Positions 7,734 to 16,135 of a stretch of 64,000 bases of DNA are shown here, in pieces (within the stretch, counting starts at the first letter, position 1; every line of letters begins with the position of its first letter). This DNA is from SAR116 cluster bacterium (GTDB lineage: Bacteria > Pseudomonadota > Alphaproteobacteria > Puniceispirillales > Puniceispirillaceae). The position numbers and the translations under genes were made by a program. Under the pieces are notes generated by a model. That model worked only from the letters and a program-made list of their open reading frames with translations, did not search any database and was not told where the DNA came from. Location: the NCBI GenBank assembly GCA_004212735.1, contig SHBD01000006.1, positions 1-64,000 on the forward strand. The letters run 5' to 3'.

Positions 7734-8712
7734 ATGGGGTTTTGACAGTCTCGGCGATCATCGCAATCATCTCAAACATCACCGCAGCGGCAACCATCGA
7801 GGTGATCTGGTTCGGGCTGTCCTTGGTCGGCATCAGACAGACAACATCACCGCCGATAATGTTCATCCCCCGGACCGCATGCAAAAGGGCCACCGCCTCA
7901 TCCATGGTGAAGCCATTGACGCCCGGTTCAATATTGGAGACCGCCGGGGCCACCGAGGGGTCAAGACAGTCCAGATCGAAGGTGATATAGACAGGCCGCC
8001 CAGCGAGAACGGTCTTGATCTGTTCGATCACATCAAGCGCCCCGCGCTGGCGGTATTCGGCCATGGTCACAACATTATAGCCGTAATCATATGAGGGTTG
8101 CAGCCAGTCAAGGGTGCGGGGATGGCCGCGCAGCCCGACCTGCATCGAATGGGTGGGATCAACCTGGCCCTGATCGACAAGATACGCCCCCCAATGCGCC
8201 GCCGATTTTTTCGCCCCCAGAAAATGATCGACCGTGGTGAACACATCGGTGTGCGCATCAATATGCAGGAAACAGACCTTCTCGCCGCCGGTCAGGGTGC
8301 CATTGCCAAGCGCCTGAATGATCCCGCCGGTGATCGAGTGATCGCCACCGATTGACACCGGCCGTGTGTTGGCAGCATCAATCGGCCGGTAGAAATCGGT
8401 GATCTGCTGGATGCAATCCTCATTGTCATTGGCGCGGGGAAACGGCACATCACCAGCGTCAACAATGGTGGTACTGGCCCAGGGATCAAAACCGAATCCA
8501 CCATGTGCCCGGCGTTGCAGGGCCGACATGTTGCGCACCGCACGGGGGCCTAGATGCTGGTCGCGTTCAGTGGTGCCATTGCCAGTTGAATGCGGCACCC
8601 CGACAAGCGCAATGTCGGCGGTGGCGACATCATCCTGGGGACAGCGGAACAGGGTTGGCACCCCCCACCAATAGAGATTGTTCATCATGCTTGCATCATG
8701 CTGTTCGGCCAT
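7729..8712 (-). CDS. Agmatinase/guanidino-acid hydrolase family enzyme A
   Basis: 327 residues of the arginase/agmatinase (ureohydrolase) fold. The manganese ligands are intact in GGDHSITGG, LHIDAHTDVF and TFDLDCLDPSVAPAV. It hydrolyses a guanidino compound to urea plus an amine. Agmatine, guanidinobutyrate and guanidinopropionate are all handled by this branch and cannot be told apart here. The start at 8712 is preferred over a GTG at 8739 because AAAGGA lies eight bases before the ATG at 8712. The C terminus (KTPS-stop) runs into a 13-bp repeat tract. A second family member starts divergently at 9043. Confidence 0.85.
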   Translation of the reverse strand: MAEQHDASMMNNLYWWGVPTLFRCPQDDVATADIALVGVPHSTGNGTTERDQHLGPRAVRNMSALQRRAHGGFGFDPWASTTIVDAGDVPFPRANDNEDCIQQITDFYRPIDAANTRPVSIGGDHSITGGIIQALGNGTLTGGEKVCFLHIDAHTDVFTTVDHFLGAKKSAAHWGAYLVDQGQVDPTHSMQVGLRGHPRTLDWLQPSYDYGYNVVTMAEYRQRGALDVIEQIKTVLAGRPVYITFDLDCLDPSVAPAVSNIEPGVNGFTMDEAVALLHAVRGMNIIGGDVVCLMPTKDSPNQITSMVAAAVMFEMIAMIAETVKTPS

Positions 8713-8771
8713 CTTCCTGTTCCTTTCATCAAAAATCACCAGTCACGGTGACGGGCGGTGTTTTATGTTTT

Positions 8772-8799
8772 GTCTTGTGTCTTGTGTCTTGTGTCTTGT
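8772..8799 (+). repeat. Four 7-bp tandem repeats (GTCTTGT)
   Basis: Four uninterrupted copies lie in the 330-bp divergent gap between the two agmatinase-family genes. The unit length is not a multiple of three, as expected outside coding DNA. Confidence 0.85.
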
Positions 8800-8951
8800 G
8801 CTTCTTATCCGTGCGCCTGTCACATTTCAGCTTAGCCGCACATTGGGTGCTGCCAAGTCTGAAAATTTGCTTCGATCCGGTGATCCAGCCGGAACAAAGC
8901 AGTGGCCCCAATGACACCGGCATGTCAGACTATAGTTATCAGACTGTGGGC

Positions 8952-8995
8952 AAATTCCCGGTAAATTCCCGGTAAATTCCCGGTAAATTCCCGGT
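8952..8995 (+). repeat. Four perfect 11-bp tandem repeats (AAATTCCCGGT)
   Basis: Four identical copies end about 47 bp before the start of the second agmatinase-family gene. The 11-bp period puts each copy on nearly the same helix face, so a row of regulator sites is possible. No regulator is encoded next to it. Confidence 0.9.
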
Positions 8996-9042
8996 AACTT
9001 GCCGGCATACAGATGGCGGACAGCAGACAGGACGCGGTGATG

Positions 9043-10059
9043 AGCAAAAAGACAGACACACCCGACGCGGCTTCATCTGGAGATGACGCCTTTTTTCAAC
9101 CGGTTTCGGCGATTGAAATGCCGCGCTTTGCCGGCATGCCAAGTTTCATGCGCCTGCCGCATCTTGAGCTTGACGCCCCCCGCATCAACGAGGTCGATAT
9201 GGGGCTGGTTGGCGTGCCCTGGGATGCCGGAACGACCAACCGGCCCGGCCCCCGCCATGGCCCCCGGCAATTGCGCGATCTTTCAACAATGATCCGGGCG
9301 TTGAATCCGGTGACCGGTGTGAACCCTTTTGCCACGGTCAACTGCGCCGACCTGGGCGATGTCGGGCCAAACCCGATCGACCTTGCCGACAGCATGGCGC
9401 GGATCACCTCTTTCTACAGCGAGATCAGCAGACGCGGCATTGCGCCGATGACAGCCGGTGGCGACCATCTTGTCTCATTGCCTGTGCTGCGCGGCCTGAA
9501 AGCTGGCCGTCCTGAGCGCGGGGCGCTGGCGATGATCCATTTCGATGCGCATACCGATTTGTTCGACAGCTATTTCGGCGGTTTCAAATACACCCATGGC
9601 ACCCCGTTCCGGCGGGCCATTGAGGAAGGGCTGCTCGATCCGAAGAAGATTGTGCAGATCGGCATCCGTGGCACCGCCTATAATTATGACGATATCGAAT
9701 GGGGCGAGGCGCAAGGCGTGCGGATCATCAGGATCGAGGAATTGTTTGATCGCGGCATTCCGACAATCATGGCCGAGGCCAGAGCCATTGTCGGCGATCA
9801 CCCGACCTATTGTTCCTATGACATTGATTTTGTCGATCCCGCCTACGCGCCCGGCACCGGAACACCGGAAATTGGCGGCCCTAACAGCCATCAGGCCCAG
9901 CAGGTGGTGCGCGAATTGCACGGTGTCAATCTGGTAGGAGCCGACCTTGTCGAGGTCTCACCGCCTTTTGACGCCGATGGTGGCACCGCCTGGCTTGGCG
10001 TTTCATTGATGTTCGAGCTGATGTGCGTGTTGGCAAATGCAATCTCCGCCCGCCGCTAG
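9043..10059 (+). CDS. Agmatinase/guanidino-acid hydrolase family enzyme B
   Basis: 338 residues (348 if started at ATG 9013), a ureohydrolase distinct from enzyme A. Manganese-ligand motifs are TAGGDHLVSLP, IHFDAHTDLFD and YDIDFVDPAYAPGTGTPE. The last matches the substrate-loop pattern of agmatinases and guanidinobutyrases. ATG 9043 has AGGA seven bases upstream, whereas 9013 has none. The N terminus to about residue 25 is low-complexity and probably disordered. It is divergent from enzyme A, separated by a gap full of short repeats. Two paralogs side by side suggest different guanidino substrates or an uneven hetero-oligomer. Neither can be shown here. Confidence 0.85.
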   Translation, partial: SKKTDTPDAASSGDDAFFQPVSAIEMPRFAGMPSFMRLPHLELDAPRINEVDMGLVGVPWDAGTTNRPGPRHGPRQLRDLSTMIRALNPVTGVNPFATVNCADLGDVGPNPIDLADSMARITSFYSEISRRGIAPMTAGGDHLVSLPVLRGLKAGRPERGALAMIHFDAHTDLFDSYFGGFKYTHGTPFRRAIEEGLLDPKKIVQIGIRGTAYNYDDIEWGEAQGVRIIRIEELFDRGIPTIMAEARAIVGDHPTYCSYDIDFVDPAYAPGTGTPEIGGPNSHQAQQVVRELHGVNLVGADLVEVSPPFDADGGTAWLGVSLMFELMCVLANAISARR

Positions 10060-10128
10060 ACAGACGCGCCACAGCAAAAAGCGTTAAAGTATTTTCGGCC
10101 TCCTTTTTGGGTTTGTGGTCAATTATGC

Positions 10129-10158
10129 GTTCAGTGATGTGTTCAGTGATGTGTTCAG
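10129..10158 (+). repeat. 12-bp tandem repeats (GTTCAGTGATGT), two and a half copies
   Basis: Copies at 10129 and 10141 plus a half copy at 10153, in the gap between the convergent agmatinase and isomerase genes. Confidence 0.8.
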
Positions 10159-10169
10159 TTGCATCACTA

Positions 10170-10235
10170 TTATTTGGGCATCACCTCTATCGAGGCCGCA
10201 CCCGTGATCCGGGTCAGCCGGACCTTTTTGGCCAA
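10170..10235 (-). other. Possible 21-residue peptide or 5' remnant of a lost gene
   Basis: Starting at TTG 10235 a short frame reads MAKKVRLTRITGAASIEVMP-K and stops at 10170. It begins a few bases after the likely start point of the promoter described next. It has no Shine-Dalgarno, so it would be leaderless from a TTG codon, which is unlikely. A regulator gene truncated after its first codons is an alternative. The peptide is not recognised. Confidence 0.15.
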
Positions 10236-10242
10236 GCGTGAG

Positions 10243-10298
10243 ATAGGGTATATCCTATTTTGTGCCAAATGTCAAGATATTTTTTAGGATATTTCCTA
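10243..10298 (-). promoter_or_regulatory. Sigma-70-like promoter with two palindromes, pointing left
   Basis: On the minus strand TTGACA (10275-10270) is followed after 17 bases by TATACC (10252-10247). The -10 lies inside the palindrome ATAGGGTATATCCTAT (10243-10258). A second palindrome, TAGGATATTTCCTA (10285-10298), sits upstream of the -35 and overlaps the end of the isomerase gene. Both palindromes contain ATATCCTA. This is the layout of a repressed promoter, yet it lies between convergent genes and drives no obvious gene. Confidence 0.45.
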
Positions 10299-11153
10299 TT
10301 TTTGATCAGAAACCGGCTTTGCCTCAAGCCCGGCCCAGATATCCGCGACCCAGTTTTTGATCGTCAGCGCCTCTTCCCAGCGGTTTGACAGCTCCCGGCC
10401 ATCTGGCCCTGTCATCGCATATTCGGGGGGTCCCAATTCACACAGAAAAACGCAGTCACCCGCCGCATTGCGCGCCCGCCAGCTTTCCAGCCCGTCATGC
10501 CACCACCCCTGAAACAGCTCAACCCATTTCTGGTGCTGCGGGAAATCAAGCTGAAGCTGGATTTGCTGGCGGCTGGCGACACGGCCCTGAAAGCTGTCGG
10601 AGCGGTCCAGAATGCGCTGGATCAGCCCCTGATCGCGGTGGTCAAGCGGCAGTTTGAACTCCCGGTCAACAACAAAATGCGATAGATCGGCGCAGAGCCG
10701 CATTTCCGGAACCGCATCAATCAGACAGAGCGTGGCATAGAGATCATTGGTGATGCAGTTGCGATGGGTTTCAAACTGGATCGGCATGCCAATTTCATCG
10801 GACATATCTATCCAGCGGCGGATCACCGGGATCATGCCCTCGACAGAAAGCGGCATCACCTGACCAATGACATCGACAAAGGGCGCGTCAAAATCCTTTG
10901 CCATGATCAGCGTCTCACGAAGATCTTCAATGGTTTTAGGAAAGGCGACAATCAGCGGGGTCAGCCCGGCACGCGCCATATGGGGTTGAACCTCGCGCGC
11001 CTGTGCCACGTCACCGGCACCAAGATCAAGCGCCATGCCATCATAGCCGGCCCCGGCGACCATCTGGCAGATGGTCTCATAGGGCAGAATGGCGCCGGAT
11101 TGGTCATGCGGCATCATCGCCCAGAGCGAGGTGTAGAATTTCAACGAACGCAT
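10296..11153 (-). CDS. Sugar phosphate isomerase/epimerase-like TIM-barrel protein
   Basis: 285 residues of the xylose isomerase-like / AP endonuclease 2 barrel superfamily. Recognisable pieces are the N-terminal strand LKFYTSLWAMM, IQFETHRNC (metal-ligand strand with Glu and His), CADLSHFVVDRE (metal Asp/His) and CELGPPEYAMT near the C-terminal end. The substrate is unknown. Members isomerise or epimerise sugars, inosose or hydroxypyruvate, or dehydrate 3-dehydroshikimate. It is the last gene of the leftward transporter operon, 75 bp after the desaturase-family gene. GGGGAGG lies six bases before the ATG. Confidence 0.75.
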   Translation of the reverse strand: MRSLKFYTSLWAMMPHDQSGAILPYETICQMVAGAGYDGMALDLGAGDVAQAREVQPHMARAGLTPLIVAFPKTIEDLRETLIMAKDFDAPFVDVIGQVMPLSVEGMIPVIRRWIDMSDEIGMPIQFETHRNCITNDLYATLCLIDAVPEMRLCADLSHFVVDREFKLPLDHRDQGLIQRILDRSDSFQGRVASRQQIQLQLDFPQHQKWVELFQGWWHDGLESWRARNAAGDCVFLCELGPPEYAMTGPDGRELSNRWEEALTIKNWVADIWAGLEAKPVSDQK

Positions 11154-11228
11154 TTGCGCCTCCCCCTTGAAAGCGGTGATCGGTCTGCGGATGGCGCTGG
11201 TGGTCTCAACGCTGTTTTGGGCGCTGTG

Positions 11229-12236
11229 TTAAGCCTCCAGTTTGACCGGTTTGCCCTGTTTGCCCTGTTTGCCATGTTTGCCAGATGGCGAGGGCACGAT
11301 CCACACCTCATTTTCCGGCCATTGACTCTCATCCTTGCTGGCAAGACGGCGGAACGCCTCAATCTGGAACTCAATCCAGCCCATGCGGTGAATCTCGCCG
11401 CCGCGCTGATCAATCAGATGATCAAGTTTGCGGAGCTGCCAGAATGGCACGGATGGGTAGCTGTGATGCGCGGTGTGATAGGGCATCTGCCAGCACAGCC
11501 AGCGCATGAAGGCGTTTGTCCGGGTCGATCTGGTGTTTTGCAGGATGTCAGTTTTGTGGGTGAGCCCCAGATGCTCAATCGAGTTCTGTAACTGATGCAC
11601 CGGCTTGGTCAGCAGCATCGGCAACAGCCAGAAGGTCAGCGCGGCCCAGCTCTGAAAATAGAGCGACAGCCCAGCAATTACCGCATAGCCAAGCAGATGC
11701 AGGCGGGATTCGCGGATGATCCGGGCCTCATGCGCGGCACCGATATAAGGCTCAATGATGATGCCGCGCGCGCGTCTGATGATGCCAACAACGCGGTTGT
11801 ACCAATAGGTCGTGCCAAGCATCCATTTGGCAAAGCTCTGCCATGTATAGGGCTCACGCGTTAACTCGCCATCGCGCTCCCAATCCTGGGTCCAGCGATG
11901 ATGGGCAAAGTGCATGACCTGATCGTAATCACGGGGAAAGAGCATGGCAAAGCCAATGACACGGCCGAAAAATTCGTTCAACCCCTTGGTCTTGAACACC
12001 GACCAATGGGACAATTCATGCTGCGCGGCATAGAGAAAATTGAGCGCTACGCCAAGGGCAAAGCCGGTTGCCAGCACCCACCAGCTTCCCATTACCAGAT
12101 AATGCAGGGCCGCAACGCCGGCAATCAGGCCGAGATGGCTGGCCATCTGCAGGCCGCCGCGCAGGTTGGATTTGGCGTTAAGGGCTTTCAACTCTGCCGG
12201 TTTGATCAATTTGCGGGTGGCAAAGGCTTCTTCCAT
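11229..12236 (-). CDS. Membrane fatty acid desaturase/hydroxylase family protein
   Basis: 335 residues from ATG 12236, which has GAGGAG eight bases upstream. A TTG two codons earlier is an alternative. The three histidine boxes of membrane di-iron oxidases are present: HELSH (73-77), HFAHH (109-113) and HTAHH (254-258). Hydrophobic pairs lie near residues 32-70 and 184-212. These enzymes desaturate or hydroxylate lipids, or oxygenate small molecules. The gene sits inside an ABC transporter operon rather than with lipid genes, so an oxygenase acting on the imported compound is a reasonable alternative to lipid desaturation. The lysine/glycine tail comes from a 9-bp repeat expansion. Confidence 0.8.
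   Translation of the reverse strand: MEEAFATRKLIKPAELKALNAKSNLRGGLQMASHLGLIAGVAALHYLVMGSWWVLATGFALGVALNFLYAAQHELSHWSVFKTKGLNEFFGRVIGFAMLFPRDYDQVMHFAHHRWTQDWERDGELTREPYTWQSFAKWMLGTTYWYNRVVGIIRRARGIIIEPYIGAAHEARIIRESRLHLLGYAVIAGLSLYFQSWAALTFWLLPMLLTKPVHQLQNSIEHLGLTHKTDILQNTRSTRTNAFMRWLCWQMPYHTAHHSYPSVPFWQLRKLDHLIDQRGGEIHRMGWIEFQIEAFRRLASKDESQWPENEVWIVPSPSGKHGKQGKQGKPVKLEA
11241..11285 (-). repeat. Five 9-bp repeats encoding the desaturase tail
   Basis: Units of TTTGCCCTG (plus-strand reading) at 11241, 11250, 11259, 11268 and 11277 encode a GKxGKxGKx tail at the C terminus of the desaturase-family protein. The frame is kept because the unit is three codons. Confidence 0.85.
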
Positions 12237-12320
12237 TATCAAATCTCCTCAATCTCCGCCGTGCGGCGGTTGCCCCCTATTATAATCGAATTCTATTCAT
12301 TTAGGCTCTATTCATTAAGG

Positions 12321-12397
12321 CCCTATTTCATCCGGGCTTGTTTCATTTGGCCCTATTTCATCCGGGCTTGTTTCATTTGGCCCTATTTCATCCGGGC
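12321..12397 (-). repeat. 30-bp tandem repeat over the ABC ATPase stop codon
   Basis: Two full copies (12321-12350, 12351-12380) and a 17-bp third copy (12381-12397). The third copy contains the end of the ATPase gene with its stop codon, so the gene terminus itself has been duplicated downstream. Confidence 0.9.
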
Positions 12398-14059
12398 GAT
12401 GGCCGCATCGCCGATATTGTCGGCACCGCGACTTTCAAGCAGCCTGTCGAGCCATTTTGGATCCATCTCCGGCACCGAGCCAAGCAGCAACTCTGTATAG
12501 GCGTGGTGTGGCGGGACAAACATCTCTGATTTCGGCCCCTGTTCCACCACATTACCATCCTTCATCACCACGACTTCATCGGCAATGGCGCGAACTGTCG
12601 CAAGGTCATGGGTGATAAACATATAGGAAAGATCAAGCTCACTTTGAAGTCTGTCAAGCAGCTTGAGAATGCCCTCGGCGACAAGCTGGTCAAGCGCGCT
12701 TGTCACCTCGTCACAGATGATGAAGCCGGGCTCGGCGGCAATCGCCCGGGCGATGCCGATGCGCTGTTTCTGGCCGCCTGATAATTCGGAGGGCAGACGG
12801 TCAATATATTGATCGGGCTCCATCTCGATCATCCGCAGAAGATCACGCACGCGGTCCTCCAGCGCGCGGCCTGACAGCCCCAGATACATCGCCGCTGGCC
12901 GGGCGATCAGATCACGGATGCGCAGCTTTGGATTGAGCGCGGTATCGGCCATCTGATAAATCATCTGGACATGGCGGAGCTGGTCACGGGTGCGGTCCTG
13001 ATAATTGGCAGGAAGCGGTGCTCCGGCAAAGCTGACGCTGCCCATGCGCGGCTCCAGCAGGCCGGTGATCACCCGCGCCGTGGTCGATTTACCACTGCCG
13101 GACTCGCCAACAACGGCCACCGTGCGGCGCTTGTGAATGGCAAAGGAGACGTCCTTTAGAATGTCCTGACGCGGGGAATAGCCGGCGGTGACATTGGTAA
13201 TCTCGATCACCGGCTGCTGGCCGGTCACGAGCGGCTGCTCGGCGCGCGCATATTCGCGCACCGCCCAGAGTGATTTGGTGTAATCCTCTTTCGGGCTTTT
13301 CAGCATCTTTGCCGTTGTCGCCTGTTCGACCTCATCGCCCTTGAGAAGCACTTTGATGGTGTCTGCCATCTGGGCAACGACAGCCAGATCGTGGCTGATA
13401 TAGATGGCGGCCGTATTGAATTGTTTGACAATATCACGGATCGCGGCAAGCACCTCGATCTGGGTGGTGACGTCAAGCGCCGTTGTCGGTTCATCAAAAA
13501 TGATCAGATCGGGACGGCAGGAAAGCGCCATCGCGGTCATCGCGCGCTGGAGCTGGCCACCAGACACCTCATGCGGGTAGCGCAGCCCGAACTCATCCGG
13601 ATCTGGCAGATTCATCCTCTCATAAAGGCTGGTTGCGTAGGTTTCAGCCTCCGACCGGGCCATCACATCATGCTTCAACGGTGCCTCGCAAAACTGGTCG
13701 ATCAGACGATGCGCCGGATTGAAGCTGGCAGCCGCCGATTGGGCGACATAGGCGATGCGGCGGCCGCGAAGCTGGCGCAATTGCTGTCTGGACTGGCTGA
13801 GCAGGTCAAGCCCGTCAAATTCGATGGAGCCATCGGTGATCTTGCAACCATCCCGGCAAAACCCCATCGCGGCAAGGCCAAGGGTCGATTTGCCAGCCCC
13901 GGACTCACCGATCAGGCCAAGCACCTCGCCCCGGTTGAGATCAAGATCGACACCATTGATGATATCGACCCAGGTCTCGTCACTCAGCCCCTTGATATGG
14001 ACATTGCGCATGGTCAGGAGCGGCGCGGAGGAGCTGGTGTTGGTGGTTTTGGGTGACAT
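12383..14059 (-). CDS. Dipeptide/oligopeptide-type ABC transporter, fused double ATPase
   Basis: 558 residues with two complete ABC ATPase domains, equal to DppD and DppF joined (YejF/GsiA type). Domain 1 has GESGAGKST, signature [10 protein letters not shown] and Walker [13 protein letters not shown]. Domain 2 has [23 protein letters not shown] and [12 protein letters not shown]. It powers import through the two permeases encoded upstream. AGGAGG precedes the ATG at 14059 by six bases. The C-terminal few codons lie in a 30-bp tandem repeat. Confidence 0.9.
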   Translation of the reverse strand: MSPKTTNTSSSAPLLTMRNVHIKGLSDETWVDIINGVDLDLNRGEVLGLIGESGAGKSTLGLAAMGFCRDGCKITDGSIEFDGLDLLSQSRQQLRQLRGRRIAYVAQSAAASFNPAHRLIDQFCEAPLKHDVMARSEAETYATSLYERMNLPDPDEFGLRYPHEVSGGQLQRAMTAMALSCRPDLIIFDEPTTALDVTTQIEVLAAIRDIVKQFNTAAIYISHDLAVVAQMADTIKVLLKGDEVEQATTAKMLKSPKEDYTKSLWAVREYARAEQPLVTGQQPVIEITNVTAGYSPRQDILKDVSFAIHKRRTVAVVGESGSGKSTTARVITGLLEPRMGSVSFAGAPLPANYQDRTRDQLRHVQMIYQMADTALNPKLRIRDLIARPAAMYLGLSGRALEDRVRDLLRMIEMEPDQYIDRLPSELSGGQKQRIGIARAIAAEPGFIICDEVTSALDQLVAEGILKLLDRLQSELDLSYMFITHDLATVRAIADEVVVMKDGNVVEQGPKSEMFVPPHHAYTELLLGSVPEMDPKWLDRLLESRGADNIGDAAIARMK

Positions 14060-14068
14060 CGGCGCCTC

Positions 14069-14992
14069 CTAATCCTTGAGACCGCTGGCGCGGTGCAGCA
14101 ACCAGTCAACGACGAAATTGACCGCAATTGTCAGAATGGCAATGGCCCCCGCCGGAATCAGTGGTGTGATATCGCCAAAGCTGATCAGCTCTGCATTGTC
14201 GCGCACCATCGAACCCCAGTCAGCGGTCGGCGGTTGCAGGCCAAGACCAAGAAAGGACAGCGAGGAAATCATCAGGAACACAAAGCAGAAACGCAGGCCA
14301 AATTCGGCAGCCAGCGGCGCCGTCGCGTTTGGCAGAATCTCGCGGGTGATCAGATAGACCGTGCTCTCGCCGCGCAGCTTTGCCGCCTCGATATAGTCCA
14401 GCTGGACGATGTTGAGCGCCACCGAACGCGCCAGACGAAACACCCGGGTCGAATCGATTGTCGCAATCACCAGAACAAGCGAGATCACCGAGGTGCCGAA
14501 AATGGTCAGCATCAGGAGTGAGAAAATCAGCGACGGAATGGCCATCAGCACATCAATCAGCCGGCCCACCACCTGGTCGATGATGCCGCCCTTGAGCGCC
14601 GAATAAATGCCAAGAAGCGTCCCCGCGACAAAGGCAAGCGCGGTGATCAGAAAGGCAATGCCAACCGTGTTGCGCGCGCCATAGACAAGCCGGGTAAAGA
14701 CATCACGCCCAAGATTGTCGGTGCCAAGAATATAGGGCGCGGCCCATGGCTCAAAGGAGGCAGACAGAATTTCAGACTCGCCAAACGGCGCGATCAGTGG
14801 CGCAAAAACGGCGCAGGTCACATAAATGGTGATGGTTAGCATGCCAAAACTGGCAGTGAGCGGTGCCGTGCGCAGGAATTTCGCCGTCGGCGCATTGACC
14901 AGACGGATCAATGTCTGGCGAAACAGCCAGCCAGCGCCAAGCGATACCGCGACAACAATTGGCAACCAGATCAGGACGGAGATCAGACTCAT
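14069..14992 (-). CDS. ABC transporter permease, DppC-like
   Basis: 307 residues with about six membrane segments, starting with LISVLIWLPIVVAVSLGAGW. The DppC hallmarks are LGTDNLGRDVFTRLVYGAR and the EAA loop around IEAAKLRGESTVYLITREILPNA. It pairs with the DppB-like permease 12 bp upstream and precedes the ATPase by 9 bp, all in one operon. The substrate class of this family includes peptides, nickel chelates, opines and other small amides. Nothing in the permease identifies the ligand. Confidence 0.9.
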   Translation of the reverse strand: MSLISVLIWLPIVVAVSLGAGWLFRQTLIRLVNAPTAKFLRTAPLTASFGMLTITIYVTCAVFAPLIAPFGESEILSASFEPWAAPYILGTDNLGRDVFTRLVYGARNTVGIAFLITALAFVAGTLLGIYSALKGGIIDQVVGRLIDVLMAIPSLIFSLLMLTIFGTSVISLVLVIATIDSTRVFRLARSVALNIVQLDYIEAAKLRGESTVYLITREILPNATAPLAAEFGLRFCFVFLMISSLSFLGLGLQPPTADWGSMVRDNAELISFGDITPLIPAGAIAILTIAVNFVVDWLLHRASGLKD

Positions 14993-15004
14993 CGCTCCCC
15001 TCCC

Positions 15005-15958
15005 CTATTTCTGTCGCATCAGGCGGGGGTTGGTCGCCGTCGAGATAATGTCGGCCAGCAGATTGAGACCGACATAGGCGCTGGCGAACACCAGCGAGGA
15101 CGCCTGCACCACCGGCACATCCCGGAACCGGACACCATCAACCATCAACTGACCAAGCCCGGGAAAGACAAAGACAATCTCGACAATCACCACGCCGGTG
15201 ATCAGATAGGCCAGATTGAGCGCAACAACATTGACGATCGGCGCCAGCGCATTCGGCAGCGCATGGCGGAAAATGATGCGCGAGGGCTTGATGCCTTTCA
15301 GGTGCGCCATTTCTATATAGGGAAGCGCCAGAATATTGATGATCGCAGCCCGCGTCATGCGCATCATATGGGCGGTAACCACCAGCGTCAGGGTGAGCGC
15401 CGGCAGGAAACAGGCATAGAGCTTTTCAAGAAGCGGCGTCGAGGGGGTGATGTTCGCCATCGACGGGAAATAGCCGGACAGCGCCAGAAAATAAATCAGG
15501 ATATAGCCAACGAAAAATTCCGGCATCGAAATTGCCGAAAGCGCCGTTGCATTGCTGATCCGGTCAAAATAGCTGTTGCGGAACAGCGATGCCATCATGC
15601 CAAGGATAATCGCCAGGGGAACGGCGATGCAGGCCGTGTAAAGGGTCAGGAACAGGGTGTTCTGAAGGCGCGGCGCAATCAGATCAATGATCGGCCGCTT
15701 GAGCGCCAGCGATGTGCCAAAATCACCCTGCACCATGCCGCCAAGCCATTCGATATAGCGTATGTGAGGCGGCAGATCGAGGCCAAGCTGACGGCGGATC
15801 GCCGCGACCGCTTCAGGCGTGGCCTGCTGGCCAAGAATTTCCTGCGCCAAATCGCCGGGAAGCGCCTCAACGGACAGAAAAATCAACAAAGACAGCAGAA
15901 ACAGGGTCAACACCCCCAACGCCAGTCTTTTGATGATCATGATTATCAGGTTTTTCAT
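15005..15958 (-). CDS. ABC transporter permease, DppB-like
   Basis: 317 residues. RLALGVLTLFLLSLLIFLSVEALPGD is the first helix with the conserved PGD. The ATPase-contact loop is YIEMAHLKGIKPSRIIFRHALPNA, and FPGLGQLMVDGVRFRDVPVVQ lies near the end, as in DppB/OppB. It is separated from the binding-protein gene by 177 bp containing a strong hairpin, so it is probably expressed below the level of that gene. The start could also be the ATG at 15940. Confidence 0.9.
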   Translation of the reverse strand: MKNLIIMIIKRLALGVLTLFLLSLLIFLSVEALPGDLAQEILGQQATPEAVAAIRRQLGLDLPPHIRYIEWLGGMVQGDFGTSLALKRPIIDLIAPRLQNTLFLTLYTACIAVPLAIILGMMASLFRNSYFDRISNATALSAISMPEFFVGYILIYFLALSGYFPSMANITPSTPLLEKLYACFLPALTLTLVVTAHMMRMTRAAIINILALPYIEMAHLKGIKPSRIIFRHALPNALAPIVNVVALNLAYLITGVVIVEIVFVFPGLGQLMVDGVRFRDVPVVQASSLVFASAYVGLNLLADIISTATNPRLMRQK

Positions 15959-16080
15959 GGTGCCGGTTAAATTTCAGTCAGAATGGCAGCGGCATGACGG
16001 GACCCTCGAGAGATACCTGTCAGCCTCCAGCCAAGCAGATAAAAACAGTGCAAAAAAATCAAAGCGGAGAAAGCGGAGAA

Positions 16081-16106
16081 GGAAAGCCATCTGTTGATGG
16101 CTTTCC
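16081..16106 (-). terminator. Strong intercistronic hairpin after the binding-protein gene
   Basis: GGAAAGCCATC and GATGGCTTTCC form a perfect 11-bp stem with a 4-base loop, 30 bp beyond the binding-protein stop. No tight T run follows, so partial termination or 3' mRNA protection, common after binding-protein genes, is more likely than full stop. Confidence 0.75.
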
Positions 16107-16135
16107 CCGCACTATGTAGGACAAATCGCTGTCTC

